33,358 nt of DNA from Staphylococcus petrasii. GTDB lineage: Bacteria > Bacillota > Bacilli > Staphylococcales > Staphylococcaceae. Below, in pieces: positions 23,094-32,162 of the stretch (positions within the stretch are counted from its first letter, which is position 1; every line of letters begins with the position of its first letter). The DNA is taken from contig NZ_PPRC01000029.1 of assembly GCF_002902565.1 (NCBI RefSeq), forward strand, positions 1-33,358, given 5' to 3'. The notes under the pieces are model-generated. The model was not told the origin of the DNA and searched no databases. It saw nothing but the letters and a program-made list of their open reading frames with translations. Made by a program: the position numbers and the translations under genes.

Positions 23094-25352
23094 ATGAGTA
23101 ATATAGAAATTGTCGGCGCAAAACAGAATAATTTAAAAAATATAAATGTAATGATTCCAAAGCATCAATTAACCGTTTTTACAGGGCGGTCAGGCTCGGG
23201 GAAGTCTTCCCTCGTCTTTAACACAGTCGCTGCAGAATCAGAAAGATTGTTAAATGAAACTTATTCAAGTTATGTCCAACATCAACTCACACAATATGAG
23301 AAACCGGATGTGGATCAAATTAAAAATCTTCCTGTCGCAATGATTATTAATCAAAAACGACTTGGAGGTAATTCACGTTCAACGGTAGGTACAATCTCTG
23401 ATATTTATGCTTCCGTACGACTTTTATGGTCACGAATTGGCGAACCTTTCTTAGGGTATTCTGACATCTTTTCATTCAATAATCCTAAAGGGATGTGCGA
23501 GACATGTTCTGGTTTAGGATACGTTGAAGATATCGATTTAGATGAGCTATTAGACTACGATAAATCACTTAATGAAGATGCCATTAAGTTCCCTTCTTTC
23601 AGACCTGATAGTTGGCGTGGTAAACGTTATTTATATTCTGGGCTATTTGATAATGATAAAAAATTAAAAGATTATACTAAAGAAGAAATGGATACGTTCC
23701 TTTATACAGAACCTACGAAATTAAAGAATCCACCATCAAATTGGCCTAGAACTGCTAAATTTGAAGGATTAATTCATAGATTTCGTCGTTCATTTTTACT
23801 AAATGATAATTTTGAAAAGAAACGTTTCAAACAAGATATTGATCGCGTCGTTTCTAAACATGACTGTCCAAGTTGTCATGGCCAACGTCTTAATGACAAA
23901 GTATTAAGTTGTAAAATTAATGGCTTGAATATAGCAGAATTTACGAATTTACAAATCGACGAGGCGTTAGCCTTTTTAGAAAAAATAAAATCAGACAAGG
24001 CACGTGTGATTATTGAACCGCTCAAACAACAACTTGAAGCATTAAGCTATATTGGCCTAAATTATTTAACGCTAGCAAGAGAGACAACTTCCCTATCTGG
24101 CGGTGAGTCACAACGTATCAAACTGATTCGTCATTTAAATAGCCCATTAAGCGATCTCGTTTACATTATTGATGAACCAAGTGTCGGCTTGCACCCTGAG
24201 GATATTAAACGTATCAATGACATCATTCAATCGCTAAAAGACAAAGGAAATACGGTTCTCGTCGTTGAGCATGACCCCGACGTCATTAAAACGGCTGACC
24301 ACATCATTGATTTAGGTCCGCGTGCTGGAAAACATGGTGGTGAAATTACCTTCACAGGCAGCTACAAAGATTTACTTAAATCTAATACAAGCACTGGACA
24401 TGCGTTAAAACAAACGCACACCTTGAAGTCCAAATTACGCCAACCTAAAGACATGATTAATATTTCAAATATTAGTCGTAATAACCTAAATAATATTTCT
24501 ACTGAGCTGCCGAAACATGCGATGACAGTCGTTACTGGCGTGGCTGGTTCAGGTAAAAGTTCTTTAATTACGGCTGCGTTCGAACGTAATCAAGATGCCA
24601 TTTTTATTGATCAGAAACCTGTACATGCCTCAAATCGTTCTAATTTACTGACTTATTTAGACATTTTTGACGATGTACGCAGTTTCTTCAGTAAACATAC
24701 GGGGCTTAAAAAGAGCATGTTTAGTTATAACTCTGAAGGTGCTTGTCCTGAATGTCATGGTAAAGGGGTATTGAAAACGGAGCTTGCGTTTATGCCGGAC
24801 TTTTCACAAGTGTGCGAAATGTGTGGTGGCACAAGATACCGTCCTGAAGTGTTAGAGGCGAAAGTAGACGGCTATTCGATTGCTGATATTTTAGCGTTAA
24901 CCGTTGAAGAAGCGATTGAAAAGTTTAATGACAGCCCTAATATCACGCGTCCGCTTCAAGCTCTAGCTGATACAGGTCTTAACTATATGACGTTAGGTCA
25001 ATCTCTCGATACGTTATCAGGCGGAGAAATTCAACGCGTGAAGTTAAGTCGCTATCTTACACAAGATGTAACAAATCAATTGTTCATCTTTGACGAACCA
25101 ACGACGGGCTTGCATGAAGATGATTTACCTATATTAATTGATTGTTTTAATAACTTAATAGATGAAGGTAATACGGTTATCTTAATCGAACATAACTTAA
25201 CGATGATGACACAAGCAGACTGGCTCATTGATATTGGGCCTTTCGCTGGAGACAAAGGTGGCCAATTGCTTTATGCAGGCCAACCAGAAGGTATTTTTGA
25301 AGTTGAAAATTCAGTAACCGCAAAACATTTAAAAGAGTATATTAAGAATTAA
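23094..25352 (+). CDS. UvrA-like excinuclease ATPase (short, class II type)
   Basis: 752 residues with two ABC ATPase modules. The first has Walker A GRSGSGKSS (31-39), a zinc finger pair CETCSGLG ... CPSCHGQ, and signature LSGGESQR. The second has Walker A GVAGSGKSS, zinc motifs CPECHGKG ... CEMCGG, signature LSGGEIQR and a second Walker B (FIFDEPTTGLH). Housekeeping UvrA is about 940 residues. The missing length is in the first half, where the UvrB-binding region lies, so this is a paralogue like UvrA2/DrrC rather than the main repair protein. Such proteins are linked to tolerance of DNA-binding compounds. ATG at 23094 is preferred over GTG at 23091 because of spacing from GAGGTG. Confidence 0.88.
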   Translation: MSNIEIVGAKQNNLKNINVMIPKHQLTVFTGRSGSGKSSLVFNTVAAESERLLNETYSSYVQHQLTQYEKPDVDQIKNLPVAMIINQKRLGGNSRSTVGTISDIYASVRLLWSRIGEPFLGYSDIFSFNNPKGMCETCSGLGYVEDIDLDELLDYDKSLNEDAIKFPSFRPDSWRGKRYLYSGLFDNDKKLKDYTKEEMDTFLYTEPTKLKNPPSNWPRTAKFEGLIHRFRRSFLLNDNFEKKRFKQDIDRVVSKHDCPSCHGQRLNDKVLSCKINGLNIAEFTNLQIDEALAFLEKIKSDKARVIIEPLKQQLEALSYIGLNYLTLARETTSLSGGESQRIKLIRHLNSPLSDLVYIIDEPSVGLHPEDIKRINDIIQSLKDKGNTVLVVEHDPDVIKTADHIIDLGPRAGKHGGEITFTGSYKDLLKSNTSTGHALKQTHTLKSKLRQPKDMINISNISRNNLNNISTELPKHAMTVVTGVAGSGKSSLITAAFERNQDAIFIDQKPVHASNRSNLLTYLDIFDDVRSFFSKHTGLKKSMFSYNSEGACPECHGKGVLKTELAFMPDFSQVCEMCGGTRYRPEVLEAKVDGYSIADILALTVEEAIEKFNDSPNITRPLQALADTGLNYMTLGQSLDTLSGGEIQRVKLSRYLTQDVTNQLFIFDEPTTGLHEDDLPILIDCFNNLIDEGNTVILIEHNLTMMTQADWLIDIGPFAGDKGGQLLYAGQPEGIFEVENSVTAKHLKEYIKN

Positions 25353-25373
25353 TTTCTAATATTTAATACTAAT

Positions 25374-25404
25374 AACCCCCGCATGCTGATGTCCCGCGGG
25401 GGTT
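25374..25404. terminator. GC-rich hairpin between convergent genes
   Basis: Perfect 9-bp stem AACCCCCGC / GCGGGGGTT, very GC-rich for this genome, between the UvrA-like gene and oleate hydratase. T-tracts are weak on both sides. Confidence 0.75.
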
Positions 25405-25434
25405 AAAGCTTGCACGATAAAAGTTTACCTACAC

Positions 25435-27210
25435 TTATAGTAACTTATGCTGTTGTAACAATTCTTCAATATAGGTGTTCTTAATTTTCTTCAAGAAAGC
25501 ATTTAGGGCGAATTGTTGAATTCTATTTTGTTCGGCTAATTCTGTTAAATCTTTGCGATCATTCAATTCATACAGTGCATCCATAAGCACACGTAAATCG
25601 AATTCTGACGCAACAACTTCAGGGACACCTCTATCAATATCCAAGAGTTGGTATACCGCTTCCATTGCGGTTCTTACGGAGTATTCTGTTGTAAAGACCG
25701 TATCTCTTTCTGTTTCAGCAAAATTCCCAATAAAGGCTAAGTTACGAGAATCCTTAGGCACAACAAGTGGTCTATCACCAACGGCTCTAGGCATAAAATA
25801 TGAACAGATATATGGCATATAGACAGGTATACTATTGCAGTGAATGTTGGCGAGGTTTTCTATTAAATTTTCAGGGATGCCTATATGATATAACCACTCT
25901 TGGCAAATTTCGCTACCACTACACTCGACGATAGGTTTATGGATATAATCGCCTTCTACATTAGAATACAAGGCGTAAACCCATACACTCATTTCATCTT
26001 TTGGCTGCGTTTTAAATTGTTGTTGGCGGTTAATGGTAAAACTCATTTGCCAATTAGAATCATTTACAGTAATAATACCACCTGTAACAGTCTTTCCCGA
26101 TAAAGGATTTCGTTTACATATACGTTCAATGGTGTCGATAATCGTTTTGTTATTGGTAGTGACCGTTGCTGAGACGAACCAACTTTTGTCAGGTAAATCT
26201 TGATAGAACTTTTCAGGGCAACCAAACTCAGGACTTTGTTTCACAAGATTGCGCCATAAGTTCCAACTGCCGCCGGGTTGATGATTAGGGGGTGCCGGCG
26301 TGTCGTTATCTCCATAAGTTGAACTTTCTGTGATACTGCCATTAGTCACAAAGACCAAATCATTTGGAGTTAATGCAATCGTTTCAAGCTGACCTTGACG
26401 TTTCAATTGAATCTCTCGAGCAACTTTCTCTTTAGTTGTGACATCCACTTTAATATCAAGCACTTGTACATCATATTGGAACTGGACACCATGGGACTTT
26501 AAATAAGCAATCATAGGACGTACGAGTGATTCATATTGATTGTATTTAGTGAATTTCAAAGCACTGAAATCAGCTAACCCACCAATATGATGAACAAATC
26601 TCATTAAATAACGACGCATTTCCATTGCAGAATGCCAAGGTTCAAAGGCAAACATTGTTTTCCAATAAATCCAGAAATTGGAGTGCATAAAATCATTTGT
26701 AAAGACATCTGAAATTTTGACGTCGTTCAAATCTTCTTCTTTCTTCAAACATAAAGCGACGATTTCTTTAATGGCTTGTTTCGTTAACGTGAAGTCACCA
26801 TCAGTGGCTAACTGATGTCCCCTTTTCTCAATAACACGACATCGTGAGTAATTGGGATCCTCTTTGTTCAACCAATAAAACTCATCTAAGACGGAAGCGC
26901 CTTCTATTTCCAACGATGGGATGGAGCGAAATAAATCCCATAAACATTCGAAATGATTCTCCATTTCTCTTCCGCCACGTACAACGTAGCCTTTCATCGG
27001 AAGTTCAGTACCATCCAAACTTCCACCAGGTTTAGATAACTCCTCTAAAACATGGATTTTTGACCCATCCATTTGCCCATCTCTAATCAAGAAACATGCA
27101 GCTGCTAAAGATGCTAACCCAGACCCGATTAGATAAGCAGACTTTCCCTCTACATTTTCTGGTTTTTTAGGACGCGCAAATGCTTCATAATTCCCATTAC
27201 TATAGTACAT
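25435..27210 (-). CDS. ohyA: oleate hydratase
   Basis: 591 residues, the same length as S. aureus OhyA (formerly the 67-kDa myosin-cross-reactive antigen family). It hydrates the cis-9 double bond of unsaturated fatty acids, which detoxifies host palmitoleic and oleic acids. The FAD-binding loop is [11 protein letters not shown] (GxGxxS, from residue 28). [15 protein letters not shown] (79-93) holds the catalytic Glu82. C-terminal [10 protein letters not shown] and [17 protein letters not shown] are conserved cofactor-contact regions. It is cytosolic and membrane-associated in the family. It is divergent from a TetR regulator, which probably controls it. Confidence 0.96.
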   Translation of the reverse strand: MYYSNGNYEAFARPKKPENVEGKSAYLIGSGLASLAAACFLIRDGQMDGSKIHVLEELSKPGGSLDGTELPMKGYVVRGGREMENHFECLWDLFRSIPSLEIEGASVLDEFYWLNKEDPNYSRCRVIEKRGHQLATDGDFTLTKQAIKEIVALCLKKEEDLNDVKISDVFTNDFMHSNFWIYWKTMFAFEPWHSAMEMRRYLMRFVHHIGGLADFSALKFTKYNQYESLVRPMIAYLKSHGVQFQYDVQVLDIKVDVTTKEKVAREIQLKRQGQLETIALTPNDLVFVTNGSITESSTYGDNDTPAPPNHQPGGSWNLWRNLVKQSPEFGCPEKFYQDLPDKSWFVSATVTTNNKTIIDTIERICKRNPLSGKTVTGGIITVNDSNWQMSFTINRQQQFKTQPKDEMSVWVYALYSNVEGDYIHKPIVECSGSEICQEWLYHIGIPENLIENLANIHCNSIPVYMPYICSYFMPRAVGDRPLVVPKDSRNLAFIGNFAETERDTVFTTEYSVRTAMEAVYQLLDIDRGVPEVVASEFDLRVLMDALYELNDRKDLTELAEQNRIQQFALNAFLKKIKNTYIEELLQQHKLL

Positions 27211-27408
27211 TTATTTCACTTCCCAAGCGTTTAAAGTATTTTTAATATTTTTCTGAAAAGTAGTAAACTATAAGTAATTCTTTATGAAATTAATCTACCC
27301 TTCGACCTTATTATATGAGGACAAGTGCGCCTGTTGTGCGTCAATAAGAAGGGAATGTATCTTAAGTGACAAATACGTAAAAATGTCCGATATTGGGAGT
27401 GAAAAACT
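27211..27408. promoter_or_regulatory. divergent ohyA / TetR control region
   Basis: 198 bp holding both promoters. Visible items: short palindrome TAGT-AA-ACTA at 27261-27270, a direct repeat of GTGCG about 27325-27341, and GACA / TGTC half-sites at 27368 and 27384. None is a long perfect dyad, so the TetR site cannot be fixed by eye. Confidence 0.4.
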
Positions 27409-27996
27409 TTGAATCCACAAGATTTACGCGTTCAAAAAACACGCCAAGCTATATTGACTACTTTCTTTGAACTTCTCCAAACGAAGACGTTCGAACAAAT
27501 TACGATTCAAGATTTATGCGATAAAGCAAATGTTCGAAGATCTACATTTTATCGTCATTTTAATGATAAATATGATTTATTAAATTACGGTATTGGACTA
27601 ATGATTGACCATTTTCGAGAGTTATATTTACCGGAAATTAATCCAGATAACCCCCGTCGTTTTTTTGAAAAGTTAATCAAAGATAATTTGCAGTTTATTC
27701 ATGAGAATAAAGCAATCGTTCGAAGCGTGATTAATTTAAATTATTACGGTGAAGTTTATAGTATCTTTTACGATCAAATCTACGAAGCGGTTAAAAAACA
27801 AATTGAATTCGATAAACAAAGCGGGCAATTTTATGTAGATACAACGATGTATGGGCAGTTTCTTACCGGAGGCATCTTGAGTGTTATCACAAACTGGCTT
27901 CAACAAGGACAACAACAGTCTATTGATAAAGTCACTGCAGAAATTGTGGCACTCATCTGTGGCGCTAGAGAAATACATTTGAAAAAACTGAAATAG
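27409..27996 (+). CDS. TetR/AcrR family transcriptional regulator
   Basis: 195 residues. The N-terminal TetR helix-turn-helix is clear: KTRQAILTTFFELL, then ITIQDLCDKANVRRSTFYRHFNDKYDLL (about 32-59). The C-terminal ligand domain resembles the DhaS-like TetR_C group (LPEINPDNPRRFFEKLIKDN; GGILSVITNWLQQG). It is divergent from ohyA, so its ligand may be an unsaturated fatty acid or its CoA ester, which is inference. The start is a TTG 9 bases after GGGAG; no ATG alternative fits before the HTH. Confidence 0.9.
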   Translation: MNPQDLRVQKTRQAILTTFFELLQTKTFEQITIQDLCDKANVRRSTFYRHFNDKYDLLNYGIGLMIDHFRELYLPEINPDNPRRFFEKLIKDNLQFIHENKAIVRSVINLNYYGEVYSIFYDQIYEAVKKQIEFDKQSGQFYVDTTMYGQFLTGGILSVITNWLQQGQQQSIDKVTAEIVALICGAREIHLKKLK

Positions 27997-28013
27997 TACG
28001 GCTAAGTCTAAAT

Positions 28014-28118
28014 AAAAAGAAATTCTTAAATGAAATGTTGTGACCTTAGCTAAATACGGACATTCTAAACAACGTATTTGCACCCACTCTTCATCTCTAT
28101 TTTTAAGAATTTCTTTTT
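28014..28118. terminator. long-loop terminator with a nested hairpin
   Basis: Outer stem AAAAAGAAATTCTTAAA / TTTAAGAATTTCTTTTT (17 bp, 28014-28030 and 28102-28118) ending in a T-run, between convergent TetR and PBP genes. The 71-base loop contains a second perfect hairpin AAATACG / CGTATTT (28052-28058, 28073-28079). Confidence 0.75.
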
Positions 28119-28139
28119 TTACTTTATTAAGTTAAATGT

Positions 28140-29291
28140 TTAAAATAAATTCCATTTCTTTTCTACGGCTACTTTTGGAGCGCTTGTGTTAGGTAAAAAA
28201 TAACGGTTATAAGACACATAAGCTTGATTATTGTTATCTACTTTAATTGTCCATTTCTTGCTATCTTTTGGCACGGTATCATATAAATCTTTTTTCACTT
28301 CGTAAGTGCGCTTTCCTATCGTATGTTTTCCTTTAGAAAGCACTTTTTTATATTCATATTGTTGACGGTAATATCGAATAACATTATTAGCTATCCTATT
28401 TCTACTATATTTCGCGTTATAATCCCCATAAGGTTTAACGTTCAACACGGTTTCGTTTAAACGTAAATTATTTAATTTATTCGTTAATGTAATGTTGTAA
28501 CCTTTGTCACTTGTGCCTGTTTTCAAACCGTCTGTACCCGGTAAATAGAGCGGTTGATTTTTTAACGATAAATTCGTATTCGTAAAGGTATAACCTTTTT
28601 GTGTATCTTGAGGCAATTGCGTTACCTTTAATATCTCAGGATGCTTAGCAATAAGTTCATGCGCTAGTATTGTCATGTCTTTTGAAGTACTTGTAGGATA
28701 AATTTGATTTCTATATCTTGATGGTGCGCATTGTCCCAATAAATTATTTTGTGCACCAGCAGGATTAACGAAATGCGTATTATACATTTTAAATATTTGG
28801 GCTTGTTGATTCATTTTATCTGTAAATGCTGATGTATTGCCACTTACTTTTTCTCCTAAAATGAGGGCTGCCGTATTACTTGAAGGCAAGGCAGTTTGTT
28901 TAATTAATTGGTCAATAGTATATACTTGTCCTGTTTGTAATGGCACAGAAGTTAAATTAGGTGCTGTAGATAATTGAGCATATTGCGCCTTTATTTTTAC
29001 AGTATCATTTAACTTTAATTTTCCACTATCAATGGCTTCATATACTAAATATAAGGTCATCATTTTAGACAACGAGGCTGGATCAGCCTTTTTATTTCCC
29101 TGGTAATCATATAAGATTTGGCCCTGTTGTGTCGTTAAAGTAACGCCATCCGGTTGATAATATGAGCTGACTCCATTAGGTTGAATTCGATTAGAAATAT
29201 TTACTGGTGTTTCTGCTGCATGTGCGCTTGTTGCACTTAATAAAGCTATAAAACTGATGCTTCCTATACTCTTTACTATTTTCTGAAACAT
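28140..29291 (-). CDS. secreted PBP4-like D-alanyl-D-alanine carboxypeptidase (DUF1958)
   Basis: 383 residues. The signal peptide ends near 26 (SAHAAETP). The serine peptidase S11 domain has all three motifs: SLSK (S73, K76), SSN (137-139) and KTG (257-259). The C-terminal beta domain (about 310-383, ILSKGxHTIGKRTYEVKKDLYD) matches the DUF1958 region of S. aureus PBP4. PBP4 is about 431 residues and ends in a membrane anchor and basic tail; this protein stops at KKWNLF without one. It should therefore be released or held non-covalently. An upstream in-frame ATG at 29327 is less likely; ATG at 29291 starts the signal peptide after AGGGAAT. It acts on peptidoglycan stem peptides. Confidence 0.88.
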   Translation of the reverse strand: MFQKIVKSIGSISFIALLSATSAHAAETPVNISNRIQPNGVSSYYQPDGVTLTTQQGQILYDYQGNKKADPASLSKMMTLYLVYEAIDSGKLKLNDTVKIKAQYAQLSTAPNLTSVPLQTGQVYTIDQLIKQTALPSSNTAALILGEKVSGNTSAFTDKMNQQAQIFKMYNTHFVNPAGAQNNLLGQCAPSRYRNQIYPTSTSKDMTILAHELIAKHPEILKVTQLPQDTQKGYTFTNTNLSLKNQPLYLPGTDGLKTGTSDKGYNITLTNKLNNLRLNETVLNVKPYGDYNAKYSRNRIANNVIRYYRQQYEYKKVLSKGKHTIGKRTYEVKKDLYDTVPKDSKKWTIKVDNNNQAYVSYNRYFLPNTSAPKVAVEKKWNLF

Positions 29292-29378
29292 GTTATTCCC
29301 TACTTTATATATTTTTATATTGCACAATTTATTATAACTTATTTTTGCTTGTTAATTACATATTAATTTAAAAAATAA

Positions 29379-29407
29379 ATGACTTTACCATCTATTAATA
29401 AAGTCAT
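29379..29407 (-). terminator. second hairpin downstream of the deacetylase
   Basis: Perfect 9-bp stem ATGACTTTA / TAAAGTCAT followed on the minus strand by TTATTTTTT. It is a back-up terminator for the deacetylase or part of the PBP leader. Confidence 0.55.
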
Positions 29408-29452
29408 ACTAGTAATTAAATTAATAATTGCTCGTTTCATCTTTTCAAAATA

Positions 29453-29492
29453 AAAACTCTGAAAAGAATTCGATGTGTTCTTCTCAGAGTTT
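29453..29492 (-). terminator. intrinsic terminator of the deacetylase gene
   Basis: Stem AAACTCTGAGAAGAA / TTCTTTTCAGAGTTT (minus strand, one mismatch) followed by TTATTTT, about 35 bp after the deacetylase stop codon. Confidence 0.8.
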
Positions 29493-29527
29493 CTATGCTT
29501 ACCTAATGATGCCCCACGTATAATCAA

Positions 29528-30673
29528 TTACTTATAATCTTTGTCACCTTTAAAATATTGGCGGTCTTCTTTGCTGTAAACCTTTTCCGGATCTAAGAAT
29601 GGTTTCAATTTATATTTAAATTCATATAAGTTTAAACCATCGATAGCGACACGGTCTTGGTAAACACTGTCTTTACCAACATCTGTGAAGTTATTAGGTC
29701 CTACACCAGCAATGTACTTAAAGCCTGCTTGGTGATCTAAATAATTATAGGCTTGTGACCCTCTATCTTGTGCGCCATGTGGGAAAATAAAGAGATCTGT
29801 TTTACCTATGATTGGTGTCACTTCTTTATCCCATCGTTTCGTGTCAGCGACAATGCGATCGTATGAACTATGTGCGAAATCGATGTGTCCCCAAGAATGA
29901 CTTGCGAATGTCCAACCATCACGCTTCATCGCATTAGCGACTTTAGTGGCTTGTTCTTTACGTTTGTCATAATCTTTACTATCTAATTCGTTTGTACGAT
30001 AGCCAAGCACACCATTATAACCTGTTAAAGCAACGACACCTTTTTGCCCATTGTACGAGAAATCAGGATGCTTTTTCACGAAGTTATTTAAAATTGGTAC
30101 GATATCGTTTGTTTCACTTTGAGTGACTTTGCCATCTTTACCTTTCGTTTCAGAAACTACATGATTATTTTTATCTAACACTAAACGGTCTGCATAACCA
30201 TGACCACGCATATACTCGTAGTAGTTCATATCATCGATAGATAAGATAAGTGGTTTTTTGCCTTTAGGTAATTTAATTTCTTTCTTTTTAACTGGATTTG
30301 ATTTTAAATCATAAACATCATGCGGATCTACTAATATGTAATTATGTTTATAAAGCTCATCTAGCGATTTATTGAACTCATCAACTGTAATCATCCAATC
30401 ATTATTCCCTTTAGCAGAACTAGGATCCCCCGTAAATGCTACCTTTGGTTCTGTAATCAGTGGATGATAGAAGACGTGAGCAACATCGCCCTTATATGTA
30501 ACCCAATCTTTTTGGTCTTTATTTTTCTTTTTCGCATACATGTTTTCTTCTTTTTTTCTATCTTCTGCGGATTTCTTGTCTGTCCCATCATGAGATTGTG
30601 ATGTAGATTGACACGCACATAAAACAATTGCTAATAAAACTGTGACTAGTCCAAGTAAATATTTTTTAGCCAT
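29528..30673 (-). CDS. polysaccharide deacetylase lipoprotein
   Basis: 381 residues. A lipoprotein signal ends with Cys21 (LCAC), followed by a charged linker rich in Lys, Glu and Asp. The NodB-like deacetylase domain has the catalytic Asp pair in SIDDMN (D147-D148) and the metal ligands H259 and H263 in SHSWGH (HxxxH). FIFPHGAQDRGS, near 305, matches the later P-[YF/H]-G motif. It is anchored on the outer membrane face and would remove N-acetyl groups from a surface glycan or peptidoglycan. It is longer than IcaB (about 290 residues), and no ica genes are near. AAAGGAG precedes the ATG. Confidence 0.88.
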   Translation of the reverse strand: MAKKYLLGLVTVLLAIVLCACQSTSQSHDGTDKKSAEDRKKEENMYAKKKNKDQKDWVTYKGDVAHVFYHPLITEPKVAFTGDPSSAKGNNDWMITVDEFNKSLDELYKHNYILVDPHDVYDLKSNPVKKKEIKLPKGKKPLILSIDDMNYYEYMRGHGYADRLVLDKNNHVVSETKGKDGKVTQSETNDIVPILNNFVKKHPDFSYNGQKGVVALTGYNGVLGYRTNELDSKDYDKRKEQATKVANAMKRDGWTFASHSWGHIDFAHSSYDRIVADTKRWDKEVTPIIGKTDLFIFPHGAQDRGSQAYNYLDHQAGFKYIAGVGPNNFTDVGKDSVYQDRVAIDGLNLYEFKYKLKPFLDPEKVYSKEDRQYFKGDKDYK

Positions 30674-30813
30674 TCATCTGCTCCTTTAAATTGAGTATAA
30701 ATTTTATGCCGTTCATCAATACATTATATATTATTGTTATATTATTTATAATACATCAATTAGAACTTAACAAAATTTTTACATGAATTTAATCACTCAG
30801 ATGAATAAATACG

Positions 30814-30975
30814 TTATTTCTTATTTACTAGTTTTATAATTACATTGATGATAAGTAAAATGACGATGACAAACTTTATAATAAGTTCATACAATTGTGG
30901 CATATTAATGGTGCTAATTAAGCAGAAAACTATAATAAGGACTAGCGCAATTTTGTCATAAATATCAAAATTCAT
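30814..30975 (-). CDS. 53-residue membrane protein
   Basis: A short frame starting MNFDIYDKIALVL with AAAGGG 8 bases upstream. Two hydrophobic segments (about 9-24 and 31-50) flank a short polar turn, and the tail is KLVNKK, so both ends are probably cytosolic. No function or family is recognised. It lies alone between the deacetylase and the STAR-like element. Confidence 0.55.
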   Translation of the reverse strand: MNFDIYDKIALVLIIVFCLISTINMPQLYELIIKFVIVILLIINVIIKLVNKK

Positions 30976-31029
30976 ATCATTTACCCTTTCTTTACAATCA
31001 AATTATAGAATTTCCTTGATATAAATGAA

Positions 31030-31056
31030 GCTGAGACAATAATAAAGTGTCTCAGC
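31030..31056. terminator. hairpin terminator
   Basis: Perfect 9-bp stem GCTGAGACA / TGTCTCAGC extended by GAA / TTC with a bulge, with AT-rich flanks. It lies at the end of the STAR-like element, downstream of rbsK on the minus strand. Confidence 0.7.
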
Positions 31057-31059
31057 CTT

Positions 31060-31240
31060 CGTTAACATATTGGCAGTAGCTGACTGATTTGAAATGCGCT
31101 TAAAGCAAGCTTTTTCAAATCTAGTCAACCTTGCCTGGTGGGCGGGGCCCCAACATAGAGACTTTCGAAAAGAAAGTCTACAAACAAAGCAAGTTGGGGA
31201 TACGACGAAATTAGTGTTTAATTTCTGTCCCACTCCCTCG
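31060..31240. repeat. STAR-like structured intergenic repeat
   Basis: The minus strand carries TATGTTGGGGCCCC (31157-31144), matching the staphylococcal STAR signature TNTGTTGNGGCCCN. Around it are three stem-loops: GATTTGAA / TTCAAATC (31086-31121), AGACTTTC / GAAAGTCT (31159-31179) and CAACCTTGC / GCAAGTTG (31126-31196, one bulge). The element is far more GC-rich than its surroundings and ends near the common staphylococcal string GAGTGGGACAGAAAT (minus strand). It is non-coding. Confidence 0.75.
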
Positions 31241-31277
31241 TTATCTATTTTAGCTTCTATTTTCAAAAATAAAAAAT

Positions 31278-32159
31278 TTAAAATTCTAAGTCCGCTTCTA
31301 AGTCTTCAAAGGTTGGCATTCCACCTTGTGCGCCCATGCCTGTCACGGAATAACTCGCCGCTAAGTTAGCGAATGTGACCGCTTCTGCCAGGTCGTAACC
31401 TTTCTGTAGACCTACTGCTAGCGCGCCATTAAACGTGTCACCAGCACCTGTCGTGTCTTTCACTTCACGCTTAAAGCCTTTAATTTCCACTTGTTCAAGG
31501 CCATTATGATATACTGCGCCAAGTTCGCCTAACGTCACGATCAATTTATCAGGATAGCGTTCCAATGCGCCATCAACGTCGCCTTCAAACATATTCTCAC
31601 TTTCTGTTTCATTCGGTGTGAGATACGTCACTTGTTCAAGCACATCGTCAGAAATTTCTCTGTACGGCGCTGGATTTAAGATCGAAATTACATCATGTTC
31701 ATAACAATATTTCACTGCCGTTTCGACCGTTTCAGCCGGAATTTCTTGTTGCAATAACACGATGTCACCAGGTTGCGTTGACGCTAAGGCCTCTTGAACA
31801 TAGTCGGGCGTTACTTCATTATTCGCTGATGGCACGACAATAATACTGTTATCGTTATCGGCCAATGTGATGTGCGCAGTTCCTGAAGGACCTTCCGTAG
31901 GTTTCACATGCTCCACGTTAATTTGGTTATTTTTTAAATTTTGGAAAATGTCTTCCCCAAACGTATCGTTGCCAATACGACCAATCATATGTACATCTTG
32001 TCCTAAACGTGCCGCTGCTACGGCTTGGTTGGCACCTTTACCACCCGGTGTCGTAAAAAATGAGTCGCCAAGTACGGTTTCACCTTTTCCAGGGACAATC
32101 GACGTTGCTACAACTAAATCCATCGACATACTACCAATTACATAAATCTGTCTCTCCAT
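31278..32159 (-). CDS. rbsK: ribokinase
   Basis: 293 residues of the PfkB family, phosphorylating ribose to ribose-5-phosphate. The N-terminal GGKGANQAVAAARLG (39-53) binds sugar. The C-terminal DTTGAGDTF (235-243) holds the anion hole and catalytic Asp241. NPAPYREI and LTPNETE are ribokinase-specific. No rbsD or ribose transporter lies beside it in the window; its upstream neighbour is a urea transporter 81 bp away. The GAGGTG ribosome binding site is part of an 8-bp inverted repeat that could mask it. Confidence 0.94.
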   Translation of the reverse strand: MERQIYVIGSMSMDLVVATSIVPGKGETVLGDSFFTTPGGKGANQAVAAARLGQDVHMIGRIGNDTFGEDIFQNLKNNQINVEHVKPTEGPSGTAHITLADNDNSIIVVPSANNEVTPDYVQEALASTQPGDIVLLQQEIPAETVETAVKYCYEHDVISILNPAPYREISDDVLEQVTYLTPNETESENMFEGDVDGALERYPDKLIVTLGELGAVYHNGLEQVEIKGFKREVKDTTGAGDTFNGALAVGLQKGYDLAEAVTFANLAASYSVTGMGAQGGMPTFEDLEADLEF

Positions 32160-32162
32160 ATG

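Noticed and set aside
27364..27392. GACA ... TGTC half-sites as the TetR operator
   Set aside because: Only four outer base pairs match; the interior is not symmetric.
28140..29291. Identification as FmtA
   Set aside because: The SLSK / SSN / KTG set with a DUF1958 end matches the PBP4 type, not FmtA.
29528..30673. Identification of the deacetylase as IcaB
   Set aside because: It is about 90 residues longer than IcaB, is a lipoprotein with a charged linker, and no icaADC genes are adjacent.
31003..31369. Frames of 87 and 91 residues across the STAR-like element
   Set aside because: They cross known repeat hairpins and overlap rbsK; translations show no domain and no ribosome binding site is present.
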